From JBDOQU01 sp039839375 (GTDB lineage Bacteria > Pseudomonadota > Alphaproteobacteria > DSM-16000 > Inquilinaceae), in NCBI RefSeq assembly GCF_039839375.1, contig NZ_JBDOQU010000005.1, positions 62,001 through 126,000 of the forward strand: a DNA stretch of 64,000 nt, written 5' to 3'. Every line of letters begins with the position of its first letter. Within the stretch, counting starts at the first letter, position 1. Below are positions 25,839 to 33,690 of the stretch, in pieces. Under the pieces are notes generated by a model. The model did not search any database and was not told the origin of the DNA. It saw nothing but the letters and a program-made list of their open reading frames with translations. The translations under genes and the position numbers were made by a program.

Positions 25839-26345
25839 TTAGTTCAGCCGCTGGCGGAGGGAGTATTTCTCGTTCGCGATGACGTGCTGATGGGCCGTCC
25901 GGGAGTTAGCGTCGACCAGGAGGGGCGCCCGCATGTTGGCCGTCAACTCGACGCCGTCGCCGGCGCGGCGCAGCGTGACGATCAGGAGGACGGCGAGGGA
26001 TTCCGCCTTGATGTCCATCGGGCCAACGGCCGCGGCGATGTCGGCGGCGTCGAAACCGCTCGTCTCCGGCTGCAGCGGCAGGACATGGAAGGCCAGCGCC
26101 AGATCGTCGAGCGACTGGAGCAGCTTGAACCGGTCGGCACCCGGATTGGGCAGGTCCAGCAGCGCGAACCGGCGCTGGTCGCCGAAACCGATCAACCCCT
26201 TGGGGAAGGTGATCAGATGATCGCGGCGGACCTCATAGTCGCCATAGCGGCTCTTGACGATCACGACATCGTCGCCATCGGCGGGCGGAGCGGCGCCGAC
26301 GGTCGCGGCGACTGCGAGAGACTGGTGTGCCATGGAGAACATCAT
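25839..26345 (-). CDS. fliW: Flagellar assembly factor FliW
   Basis: The 168-residue protein contains the FliW core from residue 28: IVKSRYGDYEVRRDHLITFPKGLIGFGDQRRFALLD, with the FPxGLIGF signature, then a region near FHVLPLQPE. FliW binds flagellin and the translational repressor CsrA, freeing flagellin mRNA when flagellin is scarce. It lies 70 bases after flgL on the same strand. The N-terminal 25 residues are a non-conserved extension; a later start is possible. No csrA or flagellin gene is in the window. Confidence 0.93.
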   Translation of the reverse strand: MMFSMAHQSLAVAATVGAAPPADGDDVVIVKSRYGDYEVRRDHLITFPKGLIGFGDQRRFALLDLPNPGADRFKLLQSLDDLALAFHVLPLQPETSGFDAADIAAAVGPMDIKAESLAVLLIVTLRRAGDGVELTANMRAPLLVDANSRTAHQHVIANEKYSLRQRLN

Positions 26346-26415
26346 ACCCTCTTCCTTCTTACGACAGGGTTAACGGCGCCGGTTCAACTTGACCCCGCCG
26401 CGGCTGGGTTCTTCC

Positions 26416-27618
26416 CTACCTGAGGAAGTCGATAAGGCTGACCGAGGACAGCCGCGAAATGGTGATGTAGGAGGCTTGGAGCTGCGTCTCGTCGGCGGCG
26501 ATCCGGGTCATCACCTCCGCCACGTCGGCATCCTCGATGCCTGAGATCGCGTTGCCGGCGTAGGTCAGGAAATCCTGGTGGCCCTGCTTGGCCGCCTCCA
26601 GAACCGAATAGCTTGCGCCGAGCGAGCTGCGGGACTCCGCGATACCGTCGATGGCCTTCTTGGTCAGGTCGAAGGCCTGGGTCAGCGCCTCGTCCCGCTC
26701 GCTCGGCTCGACGTCAGACCCGCCGGCCCAGGCGACGTAGGAAAGCGCCCTGACGAGCTGTTCGAATCCGGGCTCGTCGGCGGTGCTGCCGTAGCTGACC
26801 TCGAATCCCTCATCGGCGCGCACGACCGCCTCGATGCTGTCGCCGCGGAAATATTCCTGCTGGATTGAGACGCCGTCCGGATCGATCTCCGCGCCGGCGG
26901 CTGTCAGGGAGGCGGCGCTGATCGGACGTCCCTGCGTCTCGGTGATCACCAGCTTGCCGTTGGTCGCTCCGCCCACCCAACTCGCGGTCGCGCCCGTCAC
27001 GCCGGCCGCCGTCAACTCGGCATTGACCGCGGCGGCCAGCGCGTTGCCGTCCGCGGCCGGCAGCGCCGGCGCGCCGACGGTGATCGGCTGGAAATTGTTG
27101 GTCCCCAGGATGCGGATGGAGAAGGCGTCGGCCGTGGTGGCGTCGCCGACATCGAAGGTCGCGGTGTAGGTCGTCGAGGAAACGTCGACCGGGGCCACGT
27201 CGCCCCTGCTGCCGGCGAAGAGATAGCGCCCCTCATGCTCCAGGTTCAGCAGGCTGGCGACTTCCTTGAGGAAGCCGCTCGCCATCGCCTCCAGCGCGAT
27301 GTCGTCCGCATTCGTGGCGCTGAGCGCCGTCGAAAGCTGCCCCTGAAGATAGGTCGCCCGTTCCGCCAGGGTGGCCATGGTGGATTCCATTATGTCCATC
27401 CGACCCAGCGCGCGGTCTATATTGTCGCTGAACTGTTCGGCGCGATCGTACTTGGCTTCCAGCGTCACTAGCTGGAAGCTGCTTATCCCCAGCTTGTCGT
27501 AGCTTTGGGCGACCTTGCCGCTGGCTAGCTGGATGTGGGCGTCCTTCAGCCGTGTCTGGGTGTCGGTGAAATAGGATTGCGTCAGCAGATGCTGTGCGTA
27601 TGTGGCGACCCGAGTCAT
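26416..27618 (-). CDS. flgL: Flagellar hook-associated protein 3 (hook-filament junction)
   Basis: The 400-residue protein has flagellin-like coiled-coil ends: an N-terminal TQTRLKDAHIQLASGK segment and a C-terminal ITISRLSSVSLIDFLR, with a variable middle (residues 150-280, including a FlgL-type beta domain). FlgL forms the junction between hook and filament with FlgK. The gene starts 12 bases after flgK ends, in the same operon. Length is within the normal range for FlgL, which separates it from flagellin itself. Confidence 0.94.
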   Translation of the reverse strand: MTRVATYAQHLLTQSYFTDTQTRLKDAHIQLASGKVAQSYDKLGISSFQLVTLEAKYDRAEQFSDNIDRALGRMDIMESTMATLAERATYLQGQLSTALSATNADDIALEAMASGFLKEVASLLNLEHEGRYLFAGSRGDVAPVDVSSTTYTATFDVGDATTADAFSIRILGTNNFQPITVGAPALPAADGNALAAAVNAELTAAGVTGATASWVGGATNGKLVITETQGRPISAASLTAAGAEIDPDGVSIQQEYFRGDSIEAVVRADEGFEVSYGSTADEPGFEQLVRALSYVAWAGGSDVEPSERDEALTQAFDLTKKAIDGIAESRSSLGASYSVLEAAKQGHQDFLTYAGNAISGIEDADVAEVMTRIAADETQLQASYITISRLSSVSLIDFLR

Positions 27619-27630
27619 CTCCGCGTCTCC

Positions 27631-29751
27631 TTACCGGCCCAGATTGACGAGGACGTCGAACATGTCGCTTGCCGCCTGGACCAGCCTCGCGGAGGCCTGG
27701 TAGGCGTTCTGGTAGACCACCATGTTCGACAGTTCCTCATCCATGTTGACGCCGCTGAAGGACAGGGCCTTGTCCTTCAGGTTGCGGTGGAGGGTTTCCT
27801 GGTAGCTCAGCTCGGTCTGGGCGGCGGCGGCGTTCGTCGCGTTGAAGGACAGGATCGACGCGCCGAAATCGGCCAGCGTGGCGTCGACGGCCGACAGCCC
27901 GCCGACCCCGCTGAAGCTCAGCTTGTCGGAGAAGACCGCCGCCAGGTCCCGCGCGATCTCGGCGTCGGCTGAGCTGACGTAATAGCCGTCGGTGGCGTTG
28001 CCCAGCAGGACGCCGCGGGACAGCTTGTCGGGGCTGTCGACGATGTCCGCGCGGACGGCAAGGTCCTCTGCCGCGCCGATGATGGACGGCCGCATGTTGA
28101 GCGTATCTAGAAGACCGCCCGACGTGACGGAATCCGTGACCATGATGTCCTGGCCGGCGGGGCCGGTGATGACCAGCCGCGCGCCGCCGGTCACCTGCCG
28201 GACCTCGGCATGGACATTCTGGCCGGACAGCCCGTCATTGATCGCCTGGGCGATCTGGTCCAGCCGCATGCCGTTGGTGTAGGCGACGTTGAAGCTTCCG
28301 GTACCGGTCTGGATCGTCAGCGCGCCGGATGTGGTCGACCGGATCGACGGGCTGACGATGTCGCCGGTAAAGCTGTTGTAGTTCGTCGGTTGGCTGAAGA
28401 AATCGTTCAGCCCGAAGAAGTGGGAAAAGCCGCGCGACCCGCCGCCTACCGCGATCTCGCTGGGCGCGGCGGAATCATCGGCTATGACCACGTTCATCCC
28501 CGGCGTGGTGGAACTGACCGTCAGCCGGCCGGCCGCGTCCAGGCTGGCCGACATGCCCGCGACGCCGTTGATCGCCGCGACCACGTCGGCGGCCGTGTTG
28601 ACCGTCGACAGGTCCAGATCCAGATATCCCGGCGCCATGTTGCCGTCGGCGTCGGTCAGCCCGATCCGGACGATCCCCGTCCCCTCGATCGTCGTGGCGC
28701 CGCCCTGGGGCAGCTTGGTCGTCCCGGAAAGCTCCGGCGATCCCGGATAGCCCACGCCCCGATTATGGATGGCGTTTATCTCGTCACGCAGCCGGGCGGC
28801 CAACTCATCGAACTGGCTGCCCAGATCCGACAGGGTGCGGTCGCGCATCTCCAGCAGACCCGACAGGCGGCCGGCGCCCAGGCTTCCGGTCAGGTCCCGC
28901 GCGCCCTGGCTGGCCGGCGAGGCGCCGGGCGTGGGGTTCAGGATGATGCCGGACAGCCCGCCCGGATAGTCGGGATGACTGGGCGGCAGGTAGCGTTGCT
29001 CCGGCGTCATCGCCGTCGTCGGGGAATAGCCCAGCGTCGCCGCCTGCGTCTCCACCAGCGTCTGGCCATTCTTCGTCAGGACCACCAGGTGGCCGTTCGC
29101 CCGCTCGAAATACTGGATCGACATATGCTCGGCGACGGAGTTGACGGCGAGGTCGCGCTGGTCCTCCAGATCGGCGGTGCCAAGGCCCTGAACCCGGTTG
29201 TTCGAGATCTTGACGTTCAGCTCCGCGATGATCTCAAGCTGGGTGTTGATCAGGTCGACCGCAGCGGCGATCTCCTGATCGGCCTGCCCGCGCATCTCCT
29301 GAATGTTGTCTGCAAGGTCGTTCAGGCTTCGCGCCGCCTCGACGCCTGCATTGACGGCGTTGATCCGGTGGGCGGCGCTTTCCGGGTTGGTCGCGACATC
29401 CTCCATCGCGGTGGCGAGATCGTTGATCGTCGCCCCGATCGAGGTGTTGTCTCCAAGGTTGCCGAAAAGCTGCTGCATCCGCGTGTAATATTCGGCGCGG
29501 ACCTGCCGCTCGCCCAGCGCGCTGCTTTCCGTCCGCACGTCGCGGGTCAGGAACTGGTTGACCGCGCGGGTGATCGCGGTGATCTCCGCGCCGGCGCCAA
29601 GGCCGCCCAGAACGCGGCTCGACGTCTCCACCGTCTTCCGGGAATAGCCCTCGGTATTGACGTTGGCGACATTGTTCGCGGTGACCTGAAGGGCCGCCTG
29701 GTTGACCTGCAACCCGCTGAGCGCGTTGGAGAGGGTAAGCGCGAGGGACAT
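27631..29751 (-). CDS. flgK: Flagellar hook-associated protein 1
   Basis: The 706-residue protein starts with the flagellar rod/hook signature LSNALSGLQVNQAALQVTANNVANVNTEGYSRK and ends with the FlgK C-terminal MVVYQNAYQASARLVQAASDMFDVLVNLG helix. FlgK is the first hook-filament junction protein and is exported by the flagellar secretion system without a cleaved signal. The middle (about residues 330-600) has duplicated loops, making it longer than E. coli FlgK (547 residues). flgL follows after 12 bases. Confidence 0.96.
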   Translation of the reverse strand: MSLALTLSNALSGLQVNQAALQVTANNVANVNTEGYSRKTVETSSRVLGGLGAGAEITAITRAVNQFLTRDVRTESSALGERQVRAEYYTRMQQLFGNLGDNTSIGATINDLATAMEDVATNPESAAHRINAVNAGVEAARSLNDLADNIQEMRGQADQEIAAAVDLINTQLEIIAELNVKISNNRVQGLGTADLEDQRDLAVNSVAEHMSIQYFERANGHLVVLTKNGQTLVETQAATLGYSPTTAMTPEQRYLPPSHPDYPGGLSGIILNPTPGASPASQGARDLTGSLGAGRLSGLLEMRDRTLSDLGSQFDELAARLRDEINAIHNRGVGYPGSPELSGTTKLPQGGATTIEGTGIVRIGLTDADGNMAPGYLDLDLSTVNTAADVVAAINGVAGMSASLDAAGRLTVSSTTPGMNVVIADDSAAPSEIAVGGGSRGFSHFFGLNDFFSQPTNYNSFTGDIVSPSIRSTTSGALTIQTGTGSFNVAYTNGMRLDQIAQAINDGLSGQNVHAEVRQVTGGARLVITGPAGQDIMVTDSVTSGGLLDTLNMRPSIIGAAEDLAVRADIVDSPDKLSRGVLLGNATDGYYVSSADAEIARDLAAVFSDKLSFSGVGGLSAVDATLADFGASILSFNATNAAAAQTELSYQETLHRNLKDKALSFSGVNMDEELSNMVVYQNAYQASARLVQAASDMFDVLVNLGR

Positions 29752-29779
29752 CGTCTGCCGCCTGGTTGGGTGAGCCGGA

Positions 29780-30217
29780 TTAGAAGCGCTGGTCGATCTG
29801 GACGGAAACCGGCGCCGACACGGTCGCCCGGCTGCCGGTCATCAGCGGGCCGTAGCCCGATGTCTGCGTCTGCTGCTGCTGCACCGTGTCGATCACCGTC
29901 TTCAGCAGCTTCTCGTTGGCCTTCGTCACCGCCCGCAGCGCCGACTCGTTTTCGGCGATCAGCACGTTCAGGTGGCTGGTGACGTCGCGCAGCTCGTCGC
30001 GCAGGATCGGATCGATCGTCTCCAGGATCGACCGGTCCTCCCGGATTGCGGCCGTCTGACGCTCATACTCCTCGATAAGCGGCAGCTTCCTGTCTTGCAG
30101 AGCGCCGATGTCGCGGGCCTGCATGGCGCGCAGGAACTGCACCTCCTGATCCAGGATCTCGATCAGGTGGCTGACGGTCCGGATCAGGGAGTCGGCCTGG
30201 AAGATGGAAGCGTTCAT
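29780..30217 (-). CDS. flgN: FlgN-like export chaperone for hook-associated proteins
   Basis: The 145-residue product is mostly alpha-helical coiled coil (residues 5-115; SLIRTVSHLIEILDQEVQFLRA onward) with a flexible Ser/Thr/Gln tail. It matches FlgN-type chaperones by size, helix pattern and location between flgJ and flgK, its client gene. FlgN keeps FlgK and FlgL unfolded for export. Sequence conservation in this family is low, so the call rests mainly on position. It overlaps flgJ by four bases. Confidence 0.78.
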   Translation of the reverse strand: MNASIFQADSLIRTVSHLIEILDQEVQFLRAMQARDIGALQDRKLPLIEEYERQTAAIREDRSILETIDPILRDELRDVTSHLNVLIAENESALRAVTKANEKLLKTVIDTVQQQQTQTSGYGPLMTGSRATVSAPVSVQIDQRF

Positions 30218-30534
30218 GTCTGGGTCTCCTGGATTCGCAGGATCTCGGCCATCACCTGGTCGGCGAGCCCGATTCCCCCGGATTTGCTGATCATCTGGCC
30301 GTATTCGTTGATCATCATCGAACGGTAGACGCCTTCGGCATGGCCGCCGCCGAAGGGGCCGTTCGTGTCGACGCCGGCGAACATGTGTCCCAGCATCTGC
30401 GACAGGAAGACCGCCTCGAACTCCTCAGCCGCCCGGCGCGCCGCCGCGACATCCGTCGTCGGGGTCGGCGCCTTCGCAGGCGCGGCCGTCCCGATCGGCA
30501 GCAGGGAGGTGAGGGGCTGTTCGATACCCATCAC
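30214..30534 (-). CDS. flgJ: FlgJ-type rod-binding protein without muramidase domain
   Basis: The 106-residue protein is the rod-binding domain only: AARRAAEEFEAVFLSQMLGHMFAGVDT and VYRSMMINEYGQMISKSGGIGLADQVM are the family core. The peptidoglycan-cutting domain present in enteric FlgJ is absent, as in most alphaproteobacteria, where a separate lytic enzyme opens the wall for the rod. Both ends overlap neighbours by four bases (flgI and flgN), showing a tightly coupled operon. Confidence 0.93.
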   Translation of the reverse strand: MMGIEQPLTSLLPIGTAAPAKAPTPTTDVAAARRAAEEFEAVFLSQMLGHMFAGVDTNGPFGGGHAEGVYRSMMINEYGQMISKSGGIGLADQVMAEILRIQETQT

Positions 30535-31649
30535 ATGACCTCGATTTCGGCCTGGAGAGCACCCGCCGCCTTGATCCCCTGAAGGATCGAGATCATGTCG
30601 CGCGGCCCGACGCCGAGAGCGTTCAAGCCCGTCACCAGCTCCTGGAGGCTGACCGTCTCCGGCAACATGCCCAGCTGGCGTTCCTCGTCGGCGTCGACAT
30701 CGATCTGCGTACGGTCGACGATGGCGGTGTCGCCTTCGCCGAACGGGTTGGGCTGGGACACCTGCGGCGTCTCTGTGATGCGCACCGTCAGGTTGGCCTG
30801 GGCGATGGCGACGGTGGAGACGCGGACATTCTCGCCCATCACGATCACGCCCGACCGTTCGTCGATGACGACCCGCGCGATCTGGTCGGGCACCACCCGA
30901 AGCTGCTCGATATCTGTGATCAGGCCGACCACGCCGCCGGTGCTGCTGGGCGGCACGCTGACGGTGATGGTGGCCGGATTGTCGGCGACCGCGACGCGCA
31001 GGCCCATGAATCCGTTGATCGCGTCCACGATCCGGCGCGCGGTGGTGAAGTCGGGATTGCGCAGCGACAGCCGGACCGATCCCATCTCGGCCAGGCTGAA
31101 CGGGATCTCCCGCTCGACGATGGCGCCGGCGGCGATCCGGCCGGCGGTCGGAACGCCCTGGCTGACGCTCTGCGCATCGCCGGAGAAGGAGTAGCCGCCG
31201 GTCGTCACGGCGCCCTGGGCGACGGCGTAGACTTCGCCGTCAGCGCCCAGAAGGGGCGTGACCAGCAATTCGCCGCCCAGCAGGCTTTCCGCGTCGCCCA
31301 GCGAGGAGACGGTGATGTCGATCCGGCTGCCCTGCGTGGTGAAGGCGGGCAGCGTGGCCGTGACCATCACGGCGGCGACATTCTCGGTCTTCAGCGTGTC
31401 GTCGCGGACATTGACGCCCAGCCGCTCCAGCATGCCGACCAGGCTCTGCTCGGTGAAGGGAGAGTTGTTCAGGCTGTCGCCGGTGCCGTTGAGGCCGACT
31501 ACAAGGCCGTAGCCGATGAGGATGTTGTCGCGGACGCCCTCGACATCGACGATGTCCTTGATCCGCGTCTGCGCCTGCGCCGGAAGGGCAAGCGTCGCGA
31601 GTGCAAGGATCGTGGCCAATGGCTTGGCGAAACGGGCGATTTGGAACAT
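30531..31649 (-). CDS. flgI: Flagellar P-ring protein
   Basis: FlgI polymerises into the P ring in the peptidoglycan layer. The 372-residue precursor has a signal peptide of about 26 residues (ends LPAQA) and then RIKDIVDVEGVRDNILIGYGLVVGLNGTGD, the P-ring signature. The ATG at 31649 is chosen over an upstream start because the signal peptide then begins directly and GGAG lies nine bases before it. A sigma-54-type promoter sits just upstream (31685-31699). First gene of the operon flgI-flgJ-flgN-flgK-flgL. Confidence 0.97.
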   Translation of the reverse strand: MFQIARFAKPLATILALATLALPAQAQTRIKDIVDVEGVRDNILIGYGLVVGLNGTGDSLNNSPFTEQSLVGMLERLGVNVRDDTLKTENVAAVMVTATLPAFTTQGSRIDITVSSLGDAESLLGGELLVTPLLGADGEVYAVAQGAVTTGGYSFSGDAQSVSQGVPTAGRIAAGAIVEREIPFSLAEMGSVRLSLRNPDFTTARRIVDAINGFMGLRVAVADNPATITVSVPPSSTGGVVGLITDIEQLRVVPDQIARVVIDERSGVIVMGENVRVSTVAIAQANLTVRITETPQVSQPNPFGEGDTAIVDRTQIDVDADEERQLGMLPETVSLQELVTGLNALGVGPRDMISILQGIKAAGALQAEIEVM

Positions 31650-31684
31650 CGAAAGCGTTCTCCGCGTCAGATGTCCTTCCTGAT

Positions 31685-31699
31685 GCGAGCGGCGTGCCA
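31685..31699 (-). promoter_or_regulatory. Sigma-54 (-24/-12) promoter for flgI operon
   Basis: On the minus strand the sequence TGGCACGCCGCTCGC has the invariant GG and GC dinucleotides ten bases apart and matches the TGGCACG-N4-TTGC consensus at all but one position. The predicted start of transcription gives a leader of roughly 25 nt before flgI. Late flagellar operons in Caulobacter-type bacteria use RpoN in the same way. Confidence 0.75.
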
Positions 31700-31852
31700 A
31701 CTCCGGACGTCGTCTATCTTGCTGATATGAATGAGATTTATGGACGCGCTGGTTCGGAAGGCGCTGCCTGCCGGGCAGGAATGTCGGGCGAGGGTCGGCA
31801 GCTTTTGCCGGGCTTAACGCGCCGTTAACGATGATGCACGATGATCCGCGCC

Positions 31853-32275
31853 ATGAAGATCCAAGGCTCCAATCCTCTGCGTAACGCCCCGGTCAAGCGG
31901 GCGAAATCCGGCGGCGCTTCCGGGTCCGGCGGCTTCGCCAGCGCTCTTGGGGACGGGGATCACGGCACCGCCGGATCGATCGCCGGTTCGGCGTCCATCG
32001 GCTCCGTGGACGCGTTGATCGCCCTCCAGGAAGTCGATGAGGACGCGCTGGGCCGGCGGCAGGCGACGGACCGGGCCGAAGAGCTTCTCGACCGGCTTGA
32101 GGAACTGCGCCAGGCCCTGCTTCTGGGAGAGATGCCGAAGCACCGGCTGGAAGAGCTGGCCGTCCTGGCGCGTTCCCGCCGGGCGCGGGTCAAGGACCCT
32201 CATCTGGTCCAGATACTGGACGATATCGATCTGAGGGTGCAGGTGGAGCTTGCGAAGCTGAGTATGCCGGCCTGA
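31853..32275 (+). CDS. fliX: FliX, flagellar assembly regulator
   Basis: FliX couples early basal-body assembly to activation of the enhancer-binding protein FlbD in Caulobacter. The 140-residue product has the family form: a short MKIQGSNP start, a low-complexity Gly/Ser linker, then a helical C-terminal half with LIALQEVDEDALGRRQATDRAEELLDRLEELRQALLLG and a VLARSRRARVKDPHLVQILDDIDLRVQVELAKL end. Divergent from flgI, as in Caulobacter. An in-frame ATG at 31841 is an alternative start. Its presence predicts FlbD elsewhere. Confidence 0.88.
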   Translation: MKIQGSNPLRNAPVKRAKSGGASGSGGFASALGDGDHGTAGSIAGSASIGSVDALIALQEVDEDALGRRQATDRAEELLDRLEELRQALLLGEMPKHRLEELAVLARSRRARVKDPHLVQILDDIDLRVQVELAKLSMPA

Positions 32276-32323
32276 GGGATTCTCGCCCCGGCAAGTGAAA
32301 ACCCCCTTTGTTACAATGGCTTG

Positions 32324-32344
32324 ATCTTCGCCTATGGCGAAGAT
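32324..32344 (+). promoter_or_regulatory. 9-bp perfect hairpin in the dksA upstream region
   Basis: ATCTTCGCC at 32324-32332 pairs perfectly with 32336-32344 around loop TAT, between fliX and dksA. No T-run follows, so a terminator is unlikely. A TACAAT hexamer lies about 10 bases before it and could be a -10 element, which would place the hairpin at the start of the dksA leader. Confidence 0.35.
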
Positions 32345-32442
32345 TCCCGGGATTGTGGTAAGCGACCGAACGACCTATAGTCGCGCCGCCTCGGGGGTAG
32401 CCCCCTGGCAGTCATGATTCAGCCAATGTCGGTGGGGTTGGA

Positions 32443-32862
32443 ATGTCGTCCACGCTCGTTCCTCCGGACTACAGACCTTCGGAAGACGAAGAATTCATGA
32501 ATCCGATCATGCGGGAATATTTCCGCATGAAGCTGCTGAAATGGCGGGCGGAGCTTCTGGCCGAATCGACGGAGACGCTTCACCATCTCCAGGAAGGCGG
32601 CATCTCGGAGCCCGACATCACCGACCGCGCCTCCCGCGAAACCGACCGGTCGCTGGAACTGCGGACCCGCGACCGGGAGCGCAAGCTGATCTCGAAGATC
32701 GACGAGGCGCTGCAGCGGGTCGAGGATGCGTCCTACGGCTATTGCGAGGAGACGGGGGAACCCATCGCCGTCCGCCGGCTGGAGGCGCGGCCGATCGCGA
32801 CCCTCAGCCTTGAGGCGCAGGAGCGGCATGAGCGGCTGGAGCGGACGCACCGGGACGACTGA
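32443..32862 (+). CDS. dksA: RNA polymerase-binding transcription factor DksA
   Basis: DksA binds the secondary channel of RNA polymerase and, with ppGpp, adjusts transcription. The 139-residue protein has the coiled-coil MREYFRMKLLKWRAELLAES, the tip motif D61-R-A63 (ITDRAS) and the globular end YGYCEETGEPIAVRRLEARPIATLSLEAQERHE. Only one cysteine (Cys101) of the four zinc ligands of E. coli DksA remains, a pattern seen in alphaproteobacteria. A location between fliX and flg genes is common in this class. Confidence 0.95.
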   Translation: MSSTLVPPDYRPSEDEEFMNPIMREYFRMKLLKWRAELLAESTETLHHLQEGGISEPDITDRASRETDRSLELRTRDRERKLISKIDEALQRVEDASYGYCEETGEPIAVRRLEARPIATLSLEAQERHERLERTHRDD

Positions 32863-32892
32863 TCGTCGTTGCCGGCCCGCTTCGGGTTCCCG

Positions 32893-33174
32893 TCAGGCCA
32901 TCGCCCAGGCGATCAGGCCGAATCCCAGCACCAGCAGGATGATCGGCCCGACGATTGAGCGGCGCAGGAAGCCCTGTATCGCCGATAGGATGAGCAGCAG
33001 GCCGACCGCCAGCAGAAGCCAGGCGAGGGGGCCGGCCTCCTGCATGCCCAGCCCCTCCGCCAGCCCTTCGAAGAAGCCGTCGAACACGCCCAGGACGATT
33101 TCCCAGAATGAGAAGAACGCATCCGTCAGCCATGCGATGGCGCTGCCGATGGCCTCGCCCAGTTCGTTGAGCAT
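32893..33174 (-). CDS. Small two-helix membrane protein, unknown
   Basis: The 93-residue protein has an amphipathic N-terminal half (LGEAIGSAIAWLTDAFFSFWEIVLGVFDGF) and two hydrophobic helices at about residues 48-68 and 74-92. I do not recognise the family. It lies upstream of nothing on its own strand and converges on dksA; a second small membrane-protein gene is 42 bases away on the same strand, so the two may be co-transcribed. Confidence 0.65.
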   Translation of the reverse strand: MLNELGEAIGSAIAWLTDAFFSFWEIVLGVFDGFFEGLAEGLGMQEAGPLAWLLLAVGLLLILSAIQGFLRRSIVGPIILLVLGFGLIAWAMA

Positions 33175-33216
33175 TTGCGGCTTCCGCTGGTTTCAGGGTG
33201 AAGGTCCAGGCGGCCT

Positions 33217-33399
33217 TTAGATAGCCGCCCGGGCGGACCTCGGCCCGGCGAAGAACCAGACGATGAACCCGACCAGCGGGAAGATCAGCACTCCCAGCAC
33301 CCATAGAACCTTGCCCATGGTACTGGCGCCGCTGCCGACGATATTGATGATCGCCCATATATCCAGGGCCAATAAAATGATGCCGAAGAGGAATTCCAT
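33217..33399 (-). CDS. PLDc_N-type small membrane protein
   Basis: The 60-residue protein has two hydrophobic helices and the pattern LDIWAIINIVGS...KVLWVLGVLIFPLVGFIVWFFAGPR, which matches the phospholipase D nuclease N-terminal-like (PLDc_N) small membrane family. No catalytic HKD motif is expected in this domain. Such proteins are widespread two-helix inner-membrane proteins without a defined role. It is followed on the same strand by another small membrane-protein gene. Confidence 0.8.
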   Translation of the reverse strand: MEFLFGIILLALDIWAIINIVGSGASTMGKVLWVLGVLIFPLVGFIVWFFAGPRSARAAI

Positions 33400-33514
33400 C
33401 GTTTCGATCCTTCCGAGCCCGTTACCCGTGATTTGTTCTTGCCGGATAAACGGCCGACGAGGCTTGTTTGATCCGTGAAACGACGGCGGCCCGAGAGGAG
33501 CGAGGTTTTCTTTT

Positions 33515-33549
33515 GGTCATTCCGGACTTGATCCGGAATCCATAGGCCA
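33515..33549. repeat. Dispersed palindromic repeat, module A (copy A1)
   Basis: The copy begins GGTCATTCCGGA and ends ATCCATAGGCC at 33548; its 8-bp stem ATTCCGGA/TCCGGAAT has a 5-nt loop. The same module recurs at 62371 and 62513. The next 40 bases (GCTTCAC, GGCGGCGAA) also resemble the spacer of the 62513 copy. It lies in the 291-base gap between the small membrane-protein gene and flgH. Confidence 0.85.
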
Positions 33550-33597
33550 TGGCCGCTTCACAGGCGGCGAAGGACCGATGCGTCGAACATCCGCTAG

Positions 33598-33647
33598 GAA
33601 GAAAATAGATTCTCGGCATCCGCGCTGTCGCATGGATGCCGAGAATC
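33598..33647 (-). terminator. Intrinsic terminator of the flgF-flgG-flgA-flgH operon
   Basis: On the minus strand, 43 bases past the flgH stop, a perfect 14-bp stem (33608-33621 with 33634-33647, 12-nt loop) is followed by TATTTTCTTCC. This is a standard rho-independent terminator layout with a somewhat long loop. Confidence 0.75.
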
Positions 33648-33690
33648 GTACTGAACTATAGAACTGCTATGCCACTCGAGTCCCACGCCA

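Noticed and set aside
28210..29982. 590-codon plus-strand open frame
   Set aside because: Antisense to flgK; composition and lack of motifs show a shadow.
33422..33619. 65-codon minus-strand open frame near flgH
   Set aside because: Consists of the A1 repeat and the terminator region; not a gene.
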